DNA of 64,000 nucleotides, taken from positions 16,509 to 80,508 of the forward strand of contig SIAK01000005.1 of NCBI GenBank assembly GCA_009691805.1, written 5' to 3'. The stretch is from Phycisphaerales bacterium (GTDB lineage Bacteria > Planctomycetota > Phycisphaerae > Phycisphaerales > SM1A02). A program made the translations under genes and the position numbers. Shown in pieces: positions 54,850 to 64,000 of this stretch. The notes beneath the pieces were generated by a model. It searched no databases. It was not told where the DNA came from and saw only the letters and a list, made by a program, of their open reading frames with translations. Each line of letters opens with the position of its first letter. The first letter of the stretch is position 1.

Positions 54850-55047
54850 ATGGAACTCTATAGCCGCCTCGTTCAAATGGTTCGTGAAGCGGAAGATGAC
54901 ATGCGCAAAGCTTCGGGCGGAAACAAGGCCGCTGGTACACGCGCTCGAAAAGCGATGCAGGAAATCCGCGAGACCGCACAGGCGATTCGCGTGGAGATCC
55001 TCTCCAAGCGCGGCGCAGGTGAAGGCGGCGGCGCCGCTGGCAGCTGA
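54850..55047 (+). CDS. Histone H1-like protein of the Hc1 family
   Basis: The 65-residue protein reads MELYSRLVQMVREAEDDM, GNKAAGTRARKAMQEIRETA, and QAIRVEILSKRG. It matches the N-terminal core of chlamydial Hc1 (GNKAAxxRxR, then helical). It lacks the long Lys/Ala tail of Hc1 and ends Gly-rich. A good AGGAGA site lies upstream and a hairpin follows, so it forms its own unit. It probably binds DNA and may help compact the nucleoid. Confidence 0.75.
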   Translation: MELYSRLVQMVREAEDDMRKASGGNKAAGTRARKAMQEIRETAQAIRVEILSKRGAGEGGGAAGS

Positions 55048-55070
55048 CCGCAACGCACTGTTGAAATCCA

Positions 55071-55099
55071 AGCGGCACCTTCATGCGAGGGTGCCGTTT
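55071..55099 (+). terminator. Probable terminator after the Hc1-like gene
   Basis: A 7-base stem (cggcacc 55073-55079, ggtgccg 55090-55096), extended by wobble and A-T pairs, is followed by a short T run. It is 25 bases past the stop codon. Confidence 0.55.
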
Positions 55100-55132
55100 C
55101 CCGTACCTCACTTGCAACACGAGTACTGAACT

Positions 55133-55606
55133 TTGGCGAGTCCACTTCTTTTCGATCTCACCAACATCGACCCCACGCAAGACATCTGCTCGGGTAGTGC
55201 ATTTGATCCATACCTCCCACAGGTTGGCGATTTTCGAATGCTCGATCGCGCGATTTGGGCGAGTGAAGATCGGCTCAGCGGATACGGCGTCAAGCATTGC
55301 CGACAAGATGAGTTCTGGGTGAAGTGTCATATTCCAGGTCGACCAATTTTCCCTGGCGTGCTGCAGATCGAAGCTGGAGCACAGATGGCGAGTTGGTTGT
55401 TTCGCACGCGAAACCCTCATCTGGGTTTCTTAGGATTCATGCGTTGCGACAACGTCGTGTTCCGTGGACAGGTTTTGCCTGGAGATGATTTCTACATCCT
55501 CGTGAAAGAAGTCTCTGCGAGTGCGAAGCGCTTCGTCAGCGATGTGCAAGGACTCGTGAACGGCAAACTCGTCTTCGAAGCGCGCGTCACCGGCTTCGCG
55601 ATATAG
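55133..55606 (+). CDS. FabZ-like hotdog 3-hydroxyacyl-ACP dehydratase
   Basis: The 157-residue protein starts at a TTG and has the FabA/FabZ segment CHIPGRPIFPGVLQIEAGAQMA with the expected catalytic His66 and Glu80. The rest (FMRCDNVVFRGQVLPGDDFYI) fits the hotdog fold. It is more divergent than housekeeping FabZ, so a specialised role in fatty acid or lipid A/polyketide metabolism is possible. Confidence 0.82.
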   Translation: MASPLLFDLTNIDPTQDICSGSAFDPYLPQVGDFRMLDRAIWASEDRLSGYGVKHCRQDEFWVKCHIPGRPIFPGVLQIEAGAQMASWLFRTRNPHLGFLGFMRCDNVVFRGQVLPGDDFYILVKEVSASAKRFVSDVQGLVNGKLVFEARVTGFAI

Positions 55607-55621
55607 CTACGCTTTCTCCAC

Positions 55622-56653
55622 GTGCTTCCCTTTCTGCGATTACTTCCCATTCTGAAAACGCGCGCGTGGGGCGGGCGTCAGCTTGCCGCACTCGGCAAAG
55701 CGTTGCCTCCCAACTCGTGCATCGGTGAAAGTTGGGAACTTGCGGACTTGCCCGAGTCCATTCCTGACGGAGTTTCTCGCATCGCTGCGGGTCCATACGT
55801 TGGCCGCACGATCAAAGAACTTCGCGCATCGCACAACGACGCTCTGATGGGAATGGCAATCCCGACGAACGAAGGTGCGTTCCCTCTGCTTGTGAAGTTT
55901 CTTGATGCTGCGGACGATCTCTCGGTTCAGTTGCATCCCGATGCGGCGTACGCGCGCGCACATCCGCATGCGTATCTCAAGTGCGAAGCATGGATCGTGC
56001 TTTCTGCCGCAGTCGGCGCGCGGATCTATCGCGGCATCAAGCGGGATATCACGCGCGAGCAATTCTTCGCCGCTGTGCAGCGAGGTGATGCGCTCGACCT
56101 GCTTGCATCTTTCGAAGTGCACGCGGGCGATTGCATCTATCTGCCAAGTGGTATCTGCCACGCACTCGGCAGAGGAATTCTCGCCGCGGAGATTCAAACA
56201 CCAAGCGACACGACGTTTCGCATCTTCGATTGGAATCGCAACGATCCAAATCGCGCCCTCCATCTCACGGAGGCTGCGGAATGTCTGCGCGTGGGCGATC
56301 AACAGGAAGATCGCGGCATTCCAGCCATCGTCACGGATGCGACTGCACTCACAATCGAAGCGGGCGGATTTCGAACACAACGCCTCTGTAGATCTCCGCA
56401 CTTCACGATTGAACGGATGACTGCACTGCGCGAAACATCGATTCCAATCACACCGAGCGGGATTCCCGAAGTCTGGATCGTGACTGCGGGCGCGCTCGCG
56501 ATTGCAGGGGACGGCTTCCCAACGGTGGAAGCAAGCCGTGGCGACACCCTGTTGCGACCCGCTTCTGCCGCACCAGGAATCGCGCGATGCTCCGCGGGGA
56601 CTACGATCCTGCGCACGACTCCTGCCAATGCACTTGACCGCGCACTCGCTTGA
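55622..56653 (+). CDS. manA: Mannose-6-phosphate isomerase (class I cupin)
   Basis: The 343-residue protein starts at a GTG and has the zinc-site motifs VQLHPDAAYA (Gln103, His105), KCEAWIVLSAA (Glu122) and LPSGICHALGRGILAAEIQTPSDTTFRIFDW. It interconverts mannose 6-phosphate and fructose 6-phosphate, linking to pfkA and to sugar-nucleotide synthesis. Confidence 0.94.
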   Translation: MLPFLRLLPILKTRAWGGRQLAALGKALPPNSCIGESWELADLPESIPDGVSRIAAGPYVGRTIKELRASHNDALMGMAIPTNEGAFPLLVKFLDAADDLSVQLHPDAAYARAHPHAYLKCEAWIVLSAAVGARIYRGIKRDITREQFFAAVQRGDALDLLASFEVHAGDCIYLPSGICHALGRGILAAEIQTPSDTTFRIFDWNRNDPNRALHLTEAAECLRVGDQQEDRGIPAIVTDATALTIEAGGFRTQRLCRSPHFTIERMTALRETSIPITPSGIPEVWIVTAGALAIAGDGFPTVEASRGDTLLRPASAAPGIARCSAGTTILRTTPANALDRALA

Positions 56654-56693
56654 GTACTTCACGACCTGACGACAGATTCACTTGGAGTTTCCG

Positions 56694-57854
56694 ATGTTTT
56701 CGTTGCGATCGATCTTCTCACTTGCATTCGTCGCTCTCTCGTTTGCGTGCACATCGCGCGCACATGCGGAAGTCTTGGCAGTGAAACCTGGCGACAATCT
56801 TGCGCTCATCGCATCGAAGGCGAAGCCAGGTGATTTGATCGAACTCGCAGCCGGTGTCTACAACGCGACGACGCTGGCGGAGATTCGCGGCGAAGCAGGC
56901 AAGCCCATCACGCTGCGCGGACCAAAGGGAGAATTCTTCGCTGAGTTTGACGCGAAGGATGGACCGTACGCGCTGCGCTTGAATCAGTGCACATTCGTCA
57001 CCGTTGAAAATCTCATCCTGTGGGATGCGCGTGATGCAGCGCTTGACGTGCAGACGCTCGGACCAAAGTCTGAACAGATCATGCTGCGCAACATCGGCAT
57101 TGGATTTCGCAATACATCGCGCGACTCCATTGGAATCCGCGTGTCGGGCGTGCGCGGATTGACGATCGATAAATGTCGCGTGAACGGCGTCGGCGGAAGT
57201 GGCGTCTGTCTCGATGAGGTCGAGCAAGCGATTGTCTCCGCACTCGACTGCCACCCGCGTACGAAAATGCCGCAACAGAATGGCATCGTCGTCGGCGGGC
57301 CTTCGAAAGATGTCATCATCACGCGCTGCGTCTTCCGCTACGGCATCAAGACAATTTTCTCGCTCGGTGTTCGCTACGAAGTGTCGGAAATCCTCGACGA
57401 CATCCCCATTGTCGAACGTTGCACCGTGACCGAGATCCGCGCAGATGCCTGCTCCCGGTTTCTCGAACTCGGCTCCGTCATCGGACTCTCCGTTGAACAC
57501 TGCAGCGTGCTCGATGTGCAAGGTGAACTGTTTAGCCTCATCTCTCCGCCGAAGGGTCGACCAGGCGTTGAGGGAAAAATCGATCACCTACTCTTCACGT
57601 GGACACCTGGCTTCCTGCGAGTCTTCGCGACGGTCGAGGGGGGCGCAGACGCGACGAAACTGTCTATGGGTTCGAACATCTACTGGAGCGCCGAGCTTCC
57701 CCAAGCGATGAAAGTGCTCGGAACCATCCCTGGGACGCATGTTTCGCCGCAGATCACGAACGTTGACCCAAAGATCGACGAAAGAGGCGTTGCGACGGCT
57801 GCCGCGGCGATTGGCTATGGAATCACGGATCCTGGTCCATCGAAACCTGGCTGA
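56694..57854 (+). CDS. Exported beta-helix protein
   Basis: The ATG at 56694 has GGAG six bases upstream and gives 386 residues with a signal peptide (FSLAFVALSFACTSRAHAE). The mature protein starts VKPGDNLALIASKAKPGDLIELAAGVYN, as in chondroitinase-B- or pectate-lyase-like beta-helix proteins. Turn-rich repeats follow (TVENLILWDARDAALDV, LTIDKCRVNGVGGSGV, VIITRCVFRYGI). The substrate is unknown; it is paired in type with the larger protein at 6364. Confidence 0.85.
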   Translation: MFSLRSIFSLAFVALSFACTSRAHAEVLAVKPGDNLALIASKAKPGDLIELAAGVYNATTLAEIRGEAGKPITLRGPKGEFFAEFDAKDGPYALRLNQCTFVTVENLILWDARDAALDVQTLGPKSEQIMLRNIGIGFRNTSRDSIGIRVSGVRGLTIDKCRVNGVGGSGVCLDEVEQAIVSALDCHPRTKMPQQNGIVVGGPSKDVIITRCVFRYGIKTIFSLGVRYEVSEILDDIPIVERCTVTEIRADACSRFLELGSVIGLSVEHCSVLDVQGELFSLISPPKGRPGVEGKIDHLLFTWTPGFLRVFATVEGGADATKLSMGSNIYWSAELPQAMKVLGTIPGTHVSPQITNVDPKIDERGVATAAAAIGYGITDPGPSKPG

Positions 57855-57952
57855 GCGTCACCAAACTCCTTCGATCTGGGGAATCGACGAGGATCTCTGC
57901 GCGTCTGTCGCGGTCGCTCGAAGCCTCGCTGCTTCGAATCCACAAAGCGCCC

Positions 57953-58582
57953 ATGAGCACTGACCCGTCCATTCCAGTCCCTCCCGCAACGCAGACGATC
58001 GGCGCGACTTCCACTTCCGCGCCCCCCGTCACCGAGCACGAGTTGCGCCGTTGGATCGGCGTGCTCTCGCCAGCGCTCCTTCGATTGTCAACGTCGATCG
58101 TGCACGATCAACATCTCGCGGAAGAGATCGTGCAAGAAGCGTGGATTCGACTCTGGAAACATCCACCCGAAGGCGGCGAGTTCGCGTTCAAGAGTTGGCT
58201 GCGATCGACCGTGACGAATCTCAGCATCAGTGCGACCCGACGCAAGAAGCGACCGCAATCACTGATCGACGAAAGCATGTCCGCGCACGATCCACGCGCG
58301 GTGCTTCCACAAGTTGATCTCGCGCGCCGCGAAGAAGTGTCGCGCGTGCAAACTGCACTCGATCGATTGGATCCAGATAAACGACAGATGATCATGCTGC
58401 GCGTGAATGAAGGGCTTTCCTACGAAGCCATCGCGCAGCACCTCGGCGTGCCCATCGGCACTGTGATGAGTCGACTCAATCGCGCGCGACTCGCGCTGTT
58501 GGGAGAACTTGGTGAACGTGACGGAGACAAGGGCTCGACGATGCCGTCGAGTTTCGATATCAAGAAGTACCGCGAAGCTTGA
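57953..58582 (+). CDS. ECF-type RNA polymerase sigma factor
   Basis: The 209-residue protein has region 2 (LRRWIGVLSPALLRLSTSIVHDQHLAEEIVQEAWIRLWKH) and region 4 (LDRLDPDKRQMIMLRVNEGLSYEAIAQHLGVPIGTVMSRLNRARLALL). A hairpin (57918-57924 with 57931-57937) lies in its leader. The next gene is an anti-sigma factor, as expected for ECF regulation. Confidence 0.95.
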   Translation: MSTDPSIPVPPATQTIGATSTSAPPVTEHELRRWIGVLSPALLRLSTSIVHDQHLAEEIVQEAWIRLWKHPPEGGEFAFKSWLRSTVTNLSISATRRKKRPQSLIDESMSAHDPRAVLPQVDLARREEVSRVQTALDRLDPDKRQMIMLRVNEGLSYEAIAQHLGVPIGTVMSRLNRARLALLGELGERDGDKGSTMPSSFDIKKYREA

Positions 58583-58610
58583 CAGAGCAATGCGTCAATT
58601 GGAGATTGCA

Positions 58611-59372
58611 ATGGAACGTATCGACTGCACACAATTCAAAGCCTGCCTCTCTGGTTACATGGATGATGAACTCACGCGCGCAGAGCGACTCAGTGTCGAC
58701 GCGCACATCGTGAGTTGCAGCGTCTGCCACAGCTTGCTCGCGCGCGCGGAAACTCTCGACCAAGATCTCAAATGCGCTTGGAATGAAGCGGAATCCGCTG
58801 TGGATGACTTCCTTCCTGCGGGATTCGAAGAGCGCGTCCTTGCGGCAATTCAGTTGGATGTACACAAGACTTGGCGACCACGCATCGCGCTTGCAGCGGC
58901 CGCCGTGCTGCTGCTCTCGGGTGTCACTGCGTGGTGGATCTTGCGACCTGTGGGCACGCCTCATCGCGCGTTCAATCCAGGCGACTTCGGAAGTGGCGGC
59001 GTTGTCGCGACAGTTCCTGTTGACACGCGTCCGAATGAAAATGCGATCGCGCTCGCATCACTAAACTCGGATGATTCGCAAGCGATGTACGCCACCGCGA
59101 TTCTGCTCGATGGCGCACGACACACCGCATTTGCTGAGCAATCGAAGCGCAACCTCCTCCGCGAGACTGCAAGTTACGACCAACTGATCGAACGACTTGG
59201 CGACGTTCTTCCGAAGCTGAGTGGTGAAGATCGTTCGACAGTGACTGCCGCGCGTGACCTCGCGCGCGAACTCATGCGCGAAGATCTTGATGAGTCCGCA
59301 TGGAAGCAAGTGCAGGCACGCGTTGCCGAACACGAGCTTTCTGTGGAGATGGATCGCCTCTCCTCAATGTGA
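58611..59372 (+). CDS. Membrane-anchored zinc-finger anti-sigma factor
   Basis: The start at 58611 has GGAG upstream and gives 253 residues. The N-terminal anti-sigma zinc motif is present (HIVSCSVCHSLL, His-x3-Cys-x2-Cys; CTQFKACLSGYMDDEL upstream). One membrane helix follows at about 85-103 (ALAAAAVLLLSGVTAWWIL), then a ~150-residue extracytoplasmic domain. It should hold the ECF sigma factor until an envelope signal releases it. Confidence 0.9.
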   Translation: MERIDCTQFKACLSGYMDDELTRAERLSVDAHIVSCSVCHSLLARAETLDQDLKCAWNEAESAVDDFLPAGFEERVLAAIQLDVHKTWRPRIALAAAAVLLLSGVTAWWILRPVGTPHRAFNPGDFGSGGVVATVPVDTRPNENAIALASLNSDDSQAMYATAILLDGARHTAFAEQSKRNLLRETASYDQLIERLGDVLPKLSGEDRSTVTAARDLARELMREDLDESAWKQVQARVAEHELSVEMDRLSSM

Positions 59373-59529
59373 TTCTCAAAAAATTCCTCGGCAGAAACTG
59401 CGCGACGCATCGCGATTCAACGCCCGCAAGGCGTGACAGCTAGTCCAATCCATACATATGGACGTTTGTATTTTGAGAGAAGAGTCAAACTTCGCGCAGG
59501 GCTGAGGTATATTCATCCAAGAGATCTCC

Positions 59530-59877
59530 ATGGACGGACTCACCGGACCAATCCCGTTTCACATTGCCAAGGCGTATGGCGTCAAGGCAGCTGTCGATCC
59601 TTCTCGGGTTGGAAAACCAGTTACTACTGCGGGACAAGTTGATGCTGGAGTCGTTCGCCCCGCATTTCCGCAAGATCAGTTCGCGACGCGTCTTGATTCG
59701 ATGGTGGGTGGAACGGTCGAATCGCCCATCGGTCGCGGTGAAGGATTCGACGCCCCAGCCGCTGCAACCACCCGCGCGCCAGGCTCCGATCGCTTCCAGA
59801 TGTACACCCGCGCCGCGGATTCCATCGAAGTCTCGACCAAGATCAGCCTTGGTCGCCAAATCGACACGCTCGCCTAA
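59530..59877 (+). CDS. Small protein of unknown function
   Basis: This 115-residue ORF has an AAGAGA sequence upstream of its ATG. The product is rich in Ala/Pro/Gly/Thr (VGKPVTTAGQVDAGVV, APAAATTRAPGSD) and probably partly disordered, with a folded-looking end (DRFQMYTRAADSIEVSTKISLGRQIDTLA). A possible -10 box (TATATT) lies just before it. No family is recognised. Confidence 0.6.
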   Translation: MDGLTGPIPFHIAKAYGVKAAVDPSRVGKPVTTAGQVDAGVVRPAFPQDQFATRLDSMVGGTVESPIGRGEGFDAPAAATTRAPGSDRFQMYTRAADSIEVSTKISLGRQIDTLA

Positions 59878-59932
59878 ACGCGGCGCCACCATTTTTTACT
59901 TCCTCGACTCGGTTTTCGCCCTGTTTGTTTCG

Positions 59933-59961
59933 TTGCGGCGCACGGCGTGAGTCGGTATAGT
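59933..59961 (+). promoter_or_regulatory. Possible promoter for atpD
   Basis: TTGCGG (59933-59938) and TATAGT (59956-59961) are separated by 17 bases, about 115 bases upstream of atpD. The -10 box matches five of six bases, the -35 three of six. Confidence 0.4.
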
Positions 59962-60016
59962 TCGACCCCCCTCGGACTCGTGAAACAGCGCACGATCCGC
60001 GTTGCATCCCCGCTGA

Positions 60017-61519
<1,503 letters not shown>

Positions 61520-61549
61520 TCGACCGAGCACCCAATTCTGCACTCCCCG

Positions 61550-61583
61550 GCGGGGTTCCGAGCACGGAACCCCGCTTTTTTTT
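61550..61583 (+). terminator. Intrinsic terminator after atpD
   Basis: A perfect 11-base stem (gcggggttccg 61550-61560, cggaaccccgc 61565-61575) with loop agca is followed by eight T residues. It is a textbook Rho-independent terminator 31 bases past the atpD stop. Confidence 0.95.
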
Positions 61584-61677
61584 GGAGTTCGATTGCACTT
61601 ATGCAGGCGGGGTGTATGGTTCACTGACCATGCATGATCCTCAGGCGTGGTATTCCCCATTTCCGGAATTCATACGC

Positions 61678-63936
61678 ATGCAAAAATTCGCACAATCCGC
61701 AACCTGCATCCTCGTCCCCGCCATCATCGCGTCGGCAGTACTCGCGGGAGGAGCTAAGCCCACTGCTGAGATCAGCGCACGTGGTCATGCACTCAAAGGC
61801 GTGCAATGGGAAATGCCTTCGCATGCATCGTTGAGTCGACAGTTTGGCATTGATGATTTGATCGCGCCCACCGTTGCATTCGGCGCGCTCGATTCGGGCC
61901 TGCTCGTGATGGAAGACGACGCGACTCCGCAGCCAGCGCCTGTGCGCTTCGCGATCCCGGTCAACATTCCACTTTCACTCGGCGATGGTAGTTGGGTTGA
62001 AGTCGAAGGCGGACGCGTTTGGCGTGTGGCGATCGAAGGCGATGCGTCACTCTGCTCGCGCATTCATCTCTCTGGCCTCGCGCTCGGCGCGGGTGAACGA
62101 TTGACGATGCACGCACCTGCGCGCGAAGGATCTGCGACGGATACATACGAAGGTCACGGCGAGTTTGGAACGGGCGAAGCGTGGAGCATGTTCACACCCG
62201 AAGCGCGCGCGCAGATTGATTGGTTCGTGCCCGCAGGTGCGACCGTGAAGTCGCTTCCGTTCTACAGCGCCGAATATTCTTACGGCTACCGCGATGTGTT
62301 CCCTGTTGAACGCGCGGGTGGTGGTGATGGCGGCATCGCAGGAAACTGCCACAATCAACCGATTTGCTACCCCGCGTGGACGGTGGAATCCAACGCGACT
62401 ACGCGTTTACTTTTCGGTGGCGGCTACCTCTGCTCTGGTCAATTCAATGCGACAACCGCAGCGGATGAGACCCCGTATGTCTCGACAGCGAATCACTGCA
62501 TCAGTACAACGGCGGATGCAAACAGCTGCCAATTCAACTTGTTCTACCGAGGAAACACTTGTGGCGGCGCCGCAGCGGCTGGCTCCACGATTACGGGTGC
62601 GGATCTCACGGTCACGTATCTCGCGAGCGATTGCTCGCTGCTGATGGTCCGCCCCACTCTGCCAACCGGAACCGGTTGGTCGGGATGGACCAACGCAAAT
62701 CCTGCGACGAATTCGGCTTCGACCGGACTGCATCACCCAGGGGGCGCGCAACAAGCAATCTCCTTCGGTGTGAAGAACTCGTCGAGTTTCAATTGCGGCA
62801 GCCCATCGGGAAACTGGAACTCGCTCAGTTGGAACAACGGCATCACCGAAGGCGGTTCATCGGGCTCTGCGATCTATCGCGATTCCGATCACAAGATGTA
62901 CGGCGTGCTGACTTGCGGTGCGAGTTCGTGCGCCAATCCCGCGGGTGATGATGGGTACGGCCGCTGGGATCTTGCGGTGAACTCGGGCGGTTTCGCTACC
63001 CCGCTCGCTGCAGGTTCTGATGACGCGCAAGAACAGAACGACACTTGCGCGACAGCCAAGGCACTCACTGCGGGCACCTACAACTCGCTCGTGGTCAAGC
63101 GACTCGATGAAGACTGGTACTCACTTCCTGTTCCGAACGGATCATTGCTCACCGTGAGCATGACCTTCACCCACGCCAACGGCGATGTGGATGTGCAAAT
63201 TTTCGGCGTGTGTGGCGGATCCGTGTTGCTTGATCGCAACGCGAACACCAACAACGAAAGTTTCAGTTACACGAACACTTCAGGTTCATCTTCATTGCTG
63301 ATGCGCGTCTACCTTGGCGCTGATGTGCGCAATGATTACTCGTTGACCTTCAGCGTTTCATCACCTGCGCCATCCAATGACAACTGCGTCACCGCGACGA
63401 GCGTGATTGGCGGTTCGTATGCCTTCTCCACTGCGGGTGCGACGACGAGCACGCCGGCTGTGAACAACACCTGCGGCGCAAGCGCGATCACGGCGATCTA
63501 CAACGACGTCTGGTACGCGTTCACTGCGACATGCACGGGCACGGGGACCGCAACAACCTGCGGCGCAAACTTTGACTCGGCACTCGTTGTCTATGCAGGC
63601 GGCGCCTGCCCAACGGCGGCAAGCACGATCCTCGCGTGCAACAACAACGGAACGGGCTGCGGCACGGCAAGCACGGTGAGTTGGCCAGTGACGACTGGAT
63701 CAACGTACTACGTGCGCATCGGTGGAGGCACGACAACGACAGGCTCAGGCAACCTTGTGCTGGCCTGCACCGTGAACTGCCCTGCCGACAAGAACAGCGA
63801 TGGATATGTCGACGGCGCGGATCTCACGATCCTGCTCAACGGCTGGGGCGGCCCAAGCGGCGACGTGGACGGCAGCGGTTACACCGACGCAGCCGACATC
63901 GCAGCGATGCTCAACGTCTGGGGCAACTGCCCGTAA
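61678..63936 (+). CDS. Secreted trypsin-fold serine protease with PPC-type and dockerin-like modules
   Basis: The ATG at 61678 gives 752 residues with a signal peptide (TCILVPAIIASAVLAGGA). The protease triad is visible as His ~273 (YVSTANHCIS), Asp ~318 (SDCSLLMV) and Ser ~395 (EGGSSGSAIY), as in lysyl endopeptidase-like enzymes. A pre-peptidase C-terminal-like domain follows (DDAQEQNDTCATAKAL ... LDEDWYSLPV), then a second beta domain (NDNCVTATSV ... YNDVWYAFTATC). The end is a paired calcium-loop module typical of Phycisphaerae secreted proteins. It probably degrades extracellular protein. Confidence 0.92.
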   Translation: MQKFAQSATCILVPAIIASAVLAGGAKPTAEISARGHALKGVQWEMPSHASLSRQFGIDDLIAPTVAFGALDSGLLVMEDDATPQPAPVRFAIPVNIPLSLGDGSWVEVEGGRVWRVAIEGDASLCSRIHLSGLALGAGERLTMHAPAREGSATDTYEGHGEFGTGEAWSMFTPEARAQIDWFVPAGATVKSLPFYSAEYSYGYRDVFPVERAGGGDGGIAGNCHNQPICYPAWTVESNATTRLLFGGGYLCSGQFNATTAADETPYVSTANHCISTTADANSCQFNLFYRGNTCGGAAAAGSTITGADLTVTYLASDCSLLMVRPTLPTGTGWSGWTNANPATNSASTGLHHPGGAQQAISFGVKNSSSFNCGSPSGNWNSLSWNNGITEGGSSGSAIYRDSDHKMYGVLTCGASSCANPAGDDGYGRWDLAVNSGGFATPLAAGSDDAQEQNDTCATAKALTAGTYNSLVVKRLDEDWYSLPVPNGSLLTVSMTFTHANGDVDVQIFGVCGGSVLLDRNANTNNESFSYTNTSGSSSLLMRVYLGADVRNDYSLTFSVSSPAPSNDNCVTATSVIGGSYAFSTAGATTSTPAVNNTCGASAITAIYNDVWYAFTATCTGTGTATTCGANFDSALVVYAGGACPTAASTILACNNNGTGCGTASTVSWPVTTGSTYYVRIGGGTTTTGSGNLVLACTVNCPADKNSDGYVDGADLTILLNGWGGPSGDVDGSGYTDAADIAAMLNVWGNCP

Positions 63937-63966
63937 TCTGAATTCTGATTTCGAACGAACCCCCAA

Positions 63967-63998
63967 CAACCGCGTGCCCCACACGCGGTTGTTTTTTT
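63967..63998 (+). terminator. Intrinsic terminator after the protease gene
   Basis: A perfect 10-base stem (caaccgcgtg / cacgcggttg) with a 5-base loop is followed by seven T residues, 31 bases past the protease stop codon. Confidence 0.95.
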
Positions 63999-64000
63999 AT

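Overview
The window most likely comes from a planctomycete of the Phycisphaerae type. The base composition is moderately GC-rich. The strongest marker is a secreted serine protease (61678-63936) that ends in a paired calcium-loop module (DKNSDGYVDGADL / DVDGSGYTDAADI) and a terminal Cys-Pro, as in the large extracellular proteins of Phycisphaerales. LPS-type heptose genes (gmhB, waaF), an ExbB/ExbD/VWA cluster, a small Hc1-type histone-like protein, a ribosomal cluster with gaps, and many genes without a Shine-Dalgarno sequence all fit that group. I see no mobile element, CRISPR array, rRNA or tRNA gene.

Layout. 1-4693 (minus) is an envelope-energisation operon: VWA membrane protein, secreted unknown, ExbB, ExbD, ExbD, and a secreted unknown cut by the window edge. 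4855-12373 (plus) is housekeeping: pyrH, frr, a secreted beta-helix protein, nrdR, thrS, infC. 12496-15424 (minus) holds two unrecognised exported proteins. 15605-23541 (plus) is an arginine operon argR-argC-argB-argF-argG-argH(A)-argJ. A strong promoter with an ARG-box-like palindrome precedes it, and its argininosuccinate lyase is fused to a GNAT domain resembling N-acetylglutamate synthase. 23635-40153 (minus) is pheS and, behind a strong terminator, a single S10-spc-alpha ribosomal cluster from rpsJ to rplQ. That cluster lacks rpmD, adk, map and rpsD, and several of its spacers hold hairpins or short tandem repeats. 40544-44015 (plus) encodes an exported unknown, a family-2 glycosyltransferase and a BshC-like protein. 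44024-48342 (minus) is a tightly overlapping set: lysS, exported transglutaminase, 51-residue ORF, YhaM-like nuclease. 48441-59877 (plus) holds pfkA, gmhB, a small unknown, waaF, plsY, purB, a cysteine hydrolase, hc1, a FabZ-like dehydratase, manA, a beta-helix protein, an ECF sigma/anti-sigma pair and a small unknown. 60077-61519 is an atpD with no other ATP synthase gene beside it, followed by a textbook terminator and the secreted protease.

How they work together. The arginine operon carries acetylated-intermediate recycling (argJ) plus a probable acetylglutamate-making domain, so only argD and the carbamoyl-phosphate genes are missing locally. The ribosomal cluster appears to be driven from a promoter in front of rpsJ. 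The most unusual signals are the argH(A) fusion and its operator, the structured 299-base rplC-rplD spacer, the 15-base tandem repeat and 22-glycine tail in the ribosomal operon, the loss of zinc ligands in both S14 and L36, a probable AUC start for infC, the isolated atpD, and a small ORF locked by overlaps between a transglutaminase and an HD nuclease. All functional calls are homology-by-eye; no database search was run.
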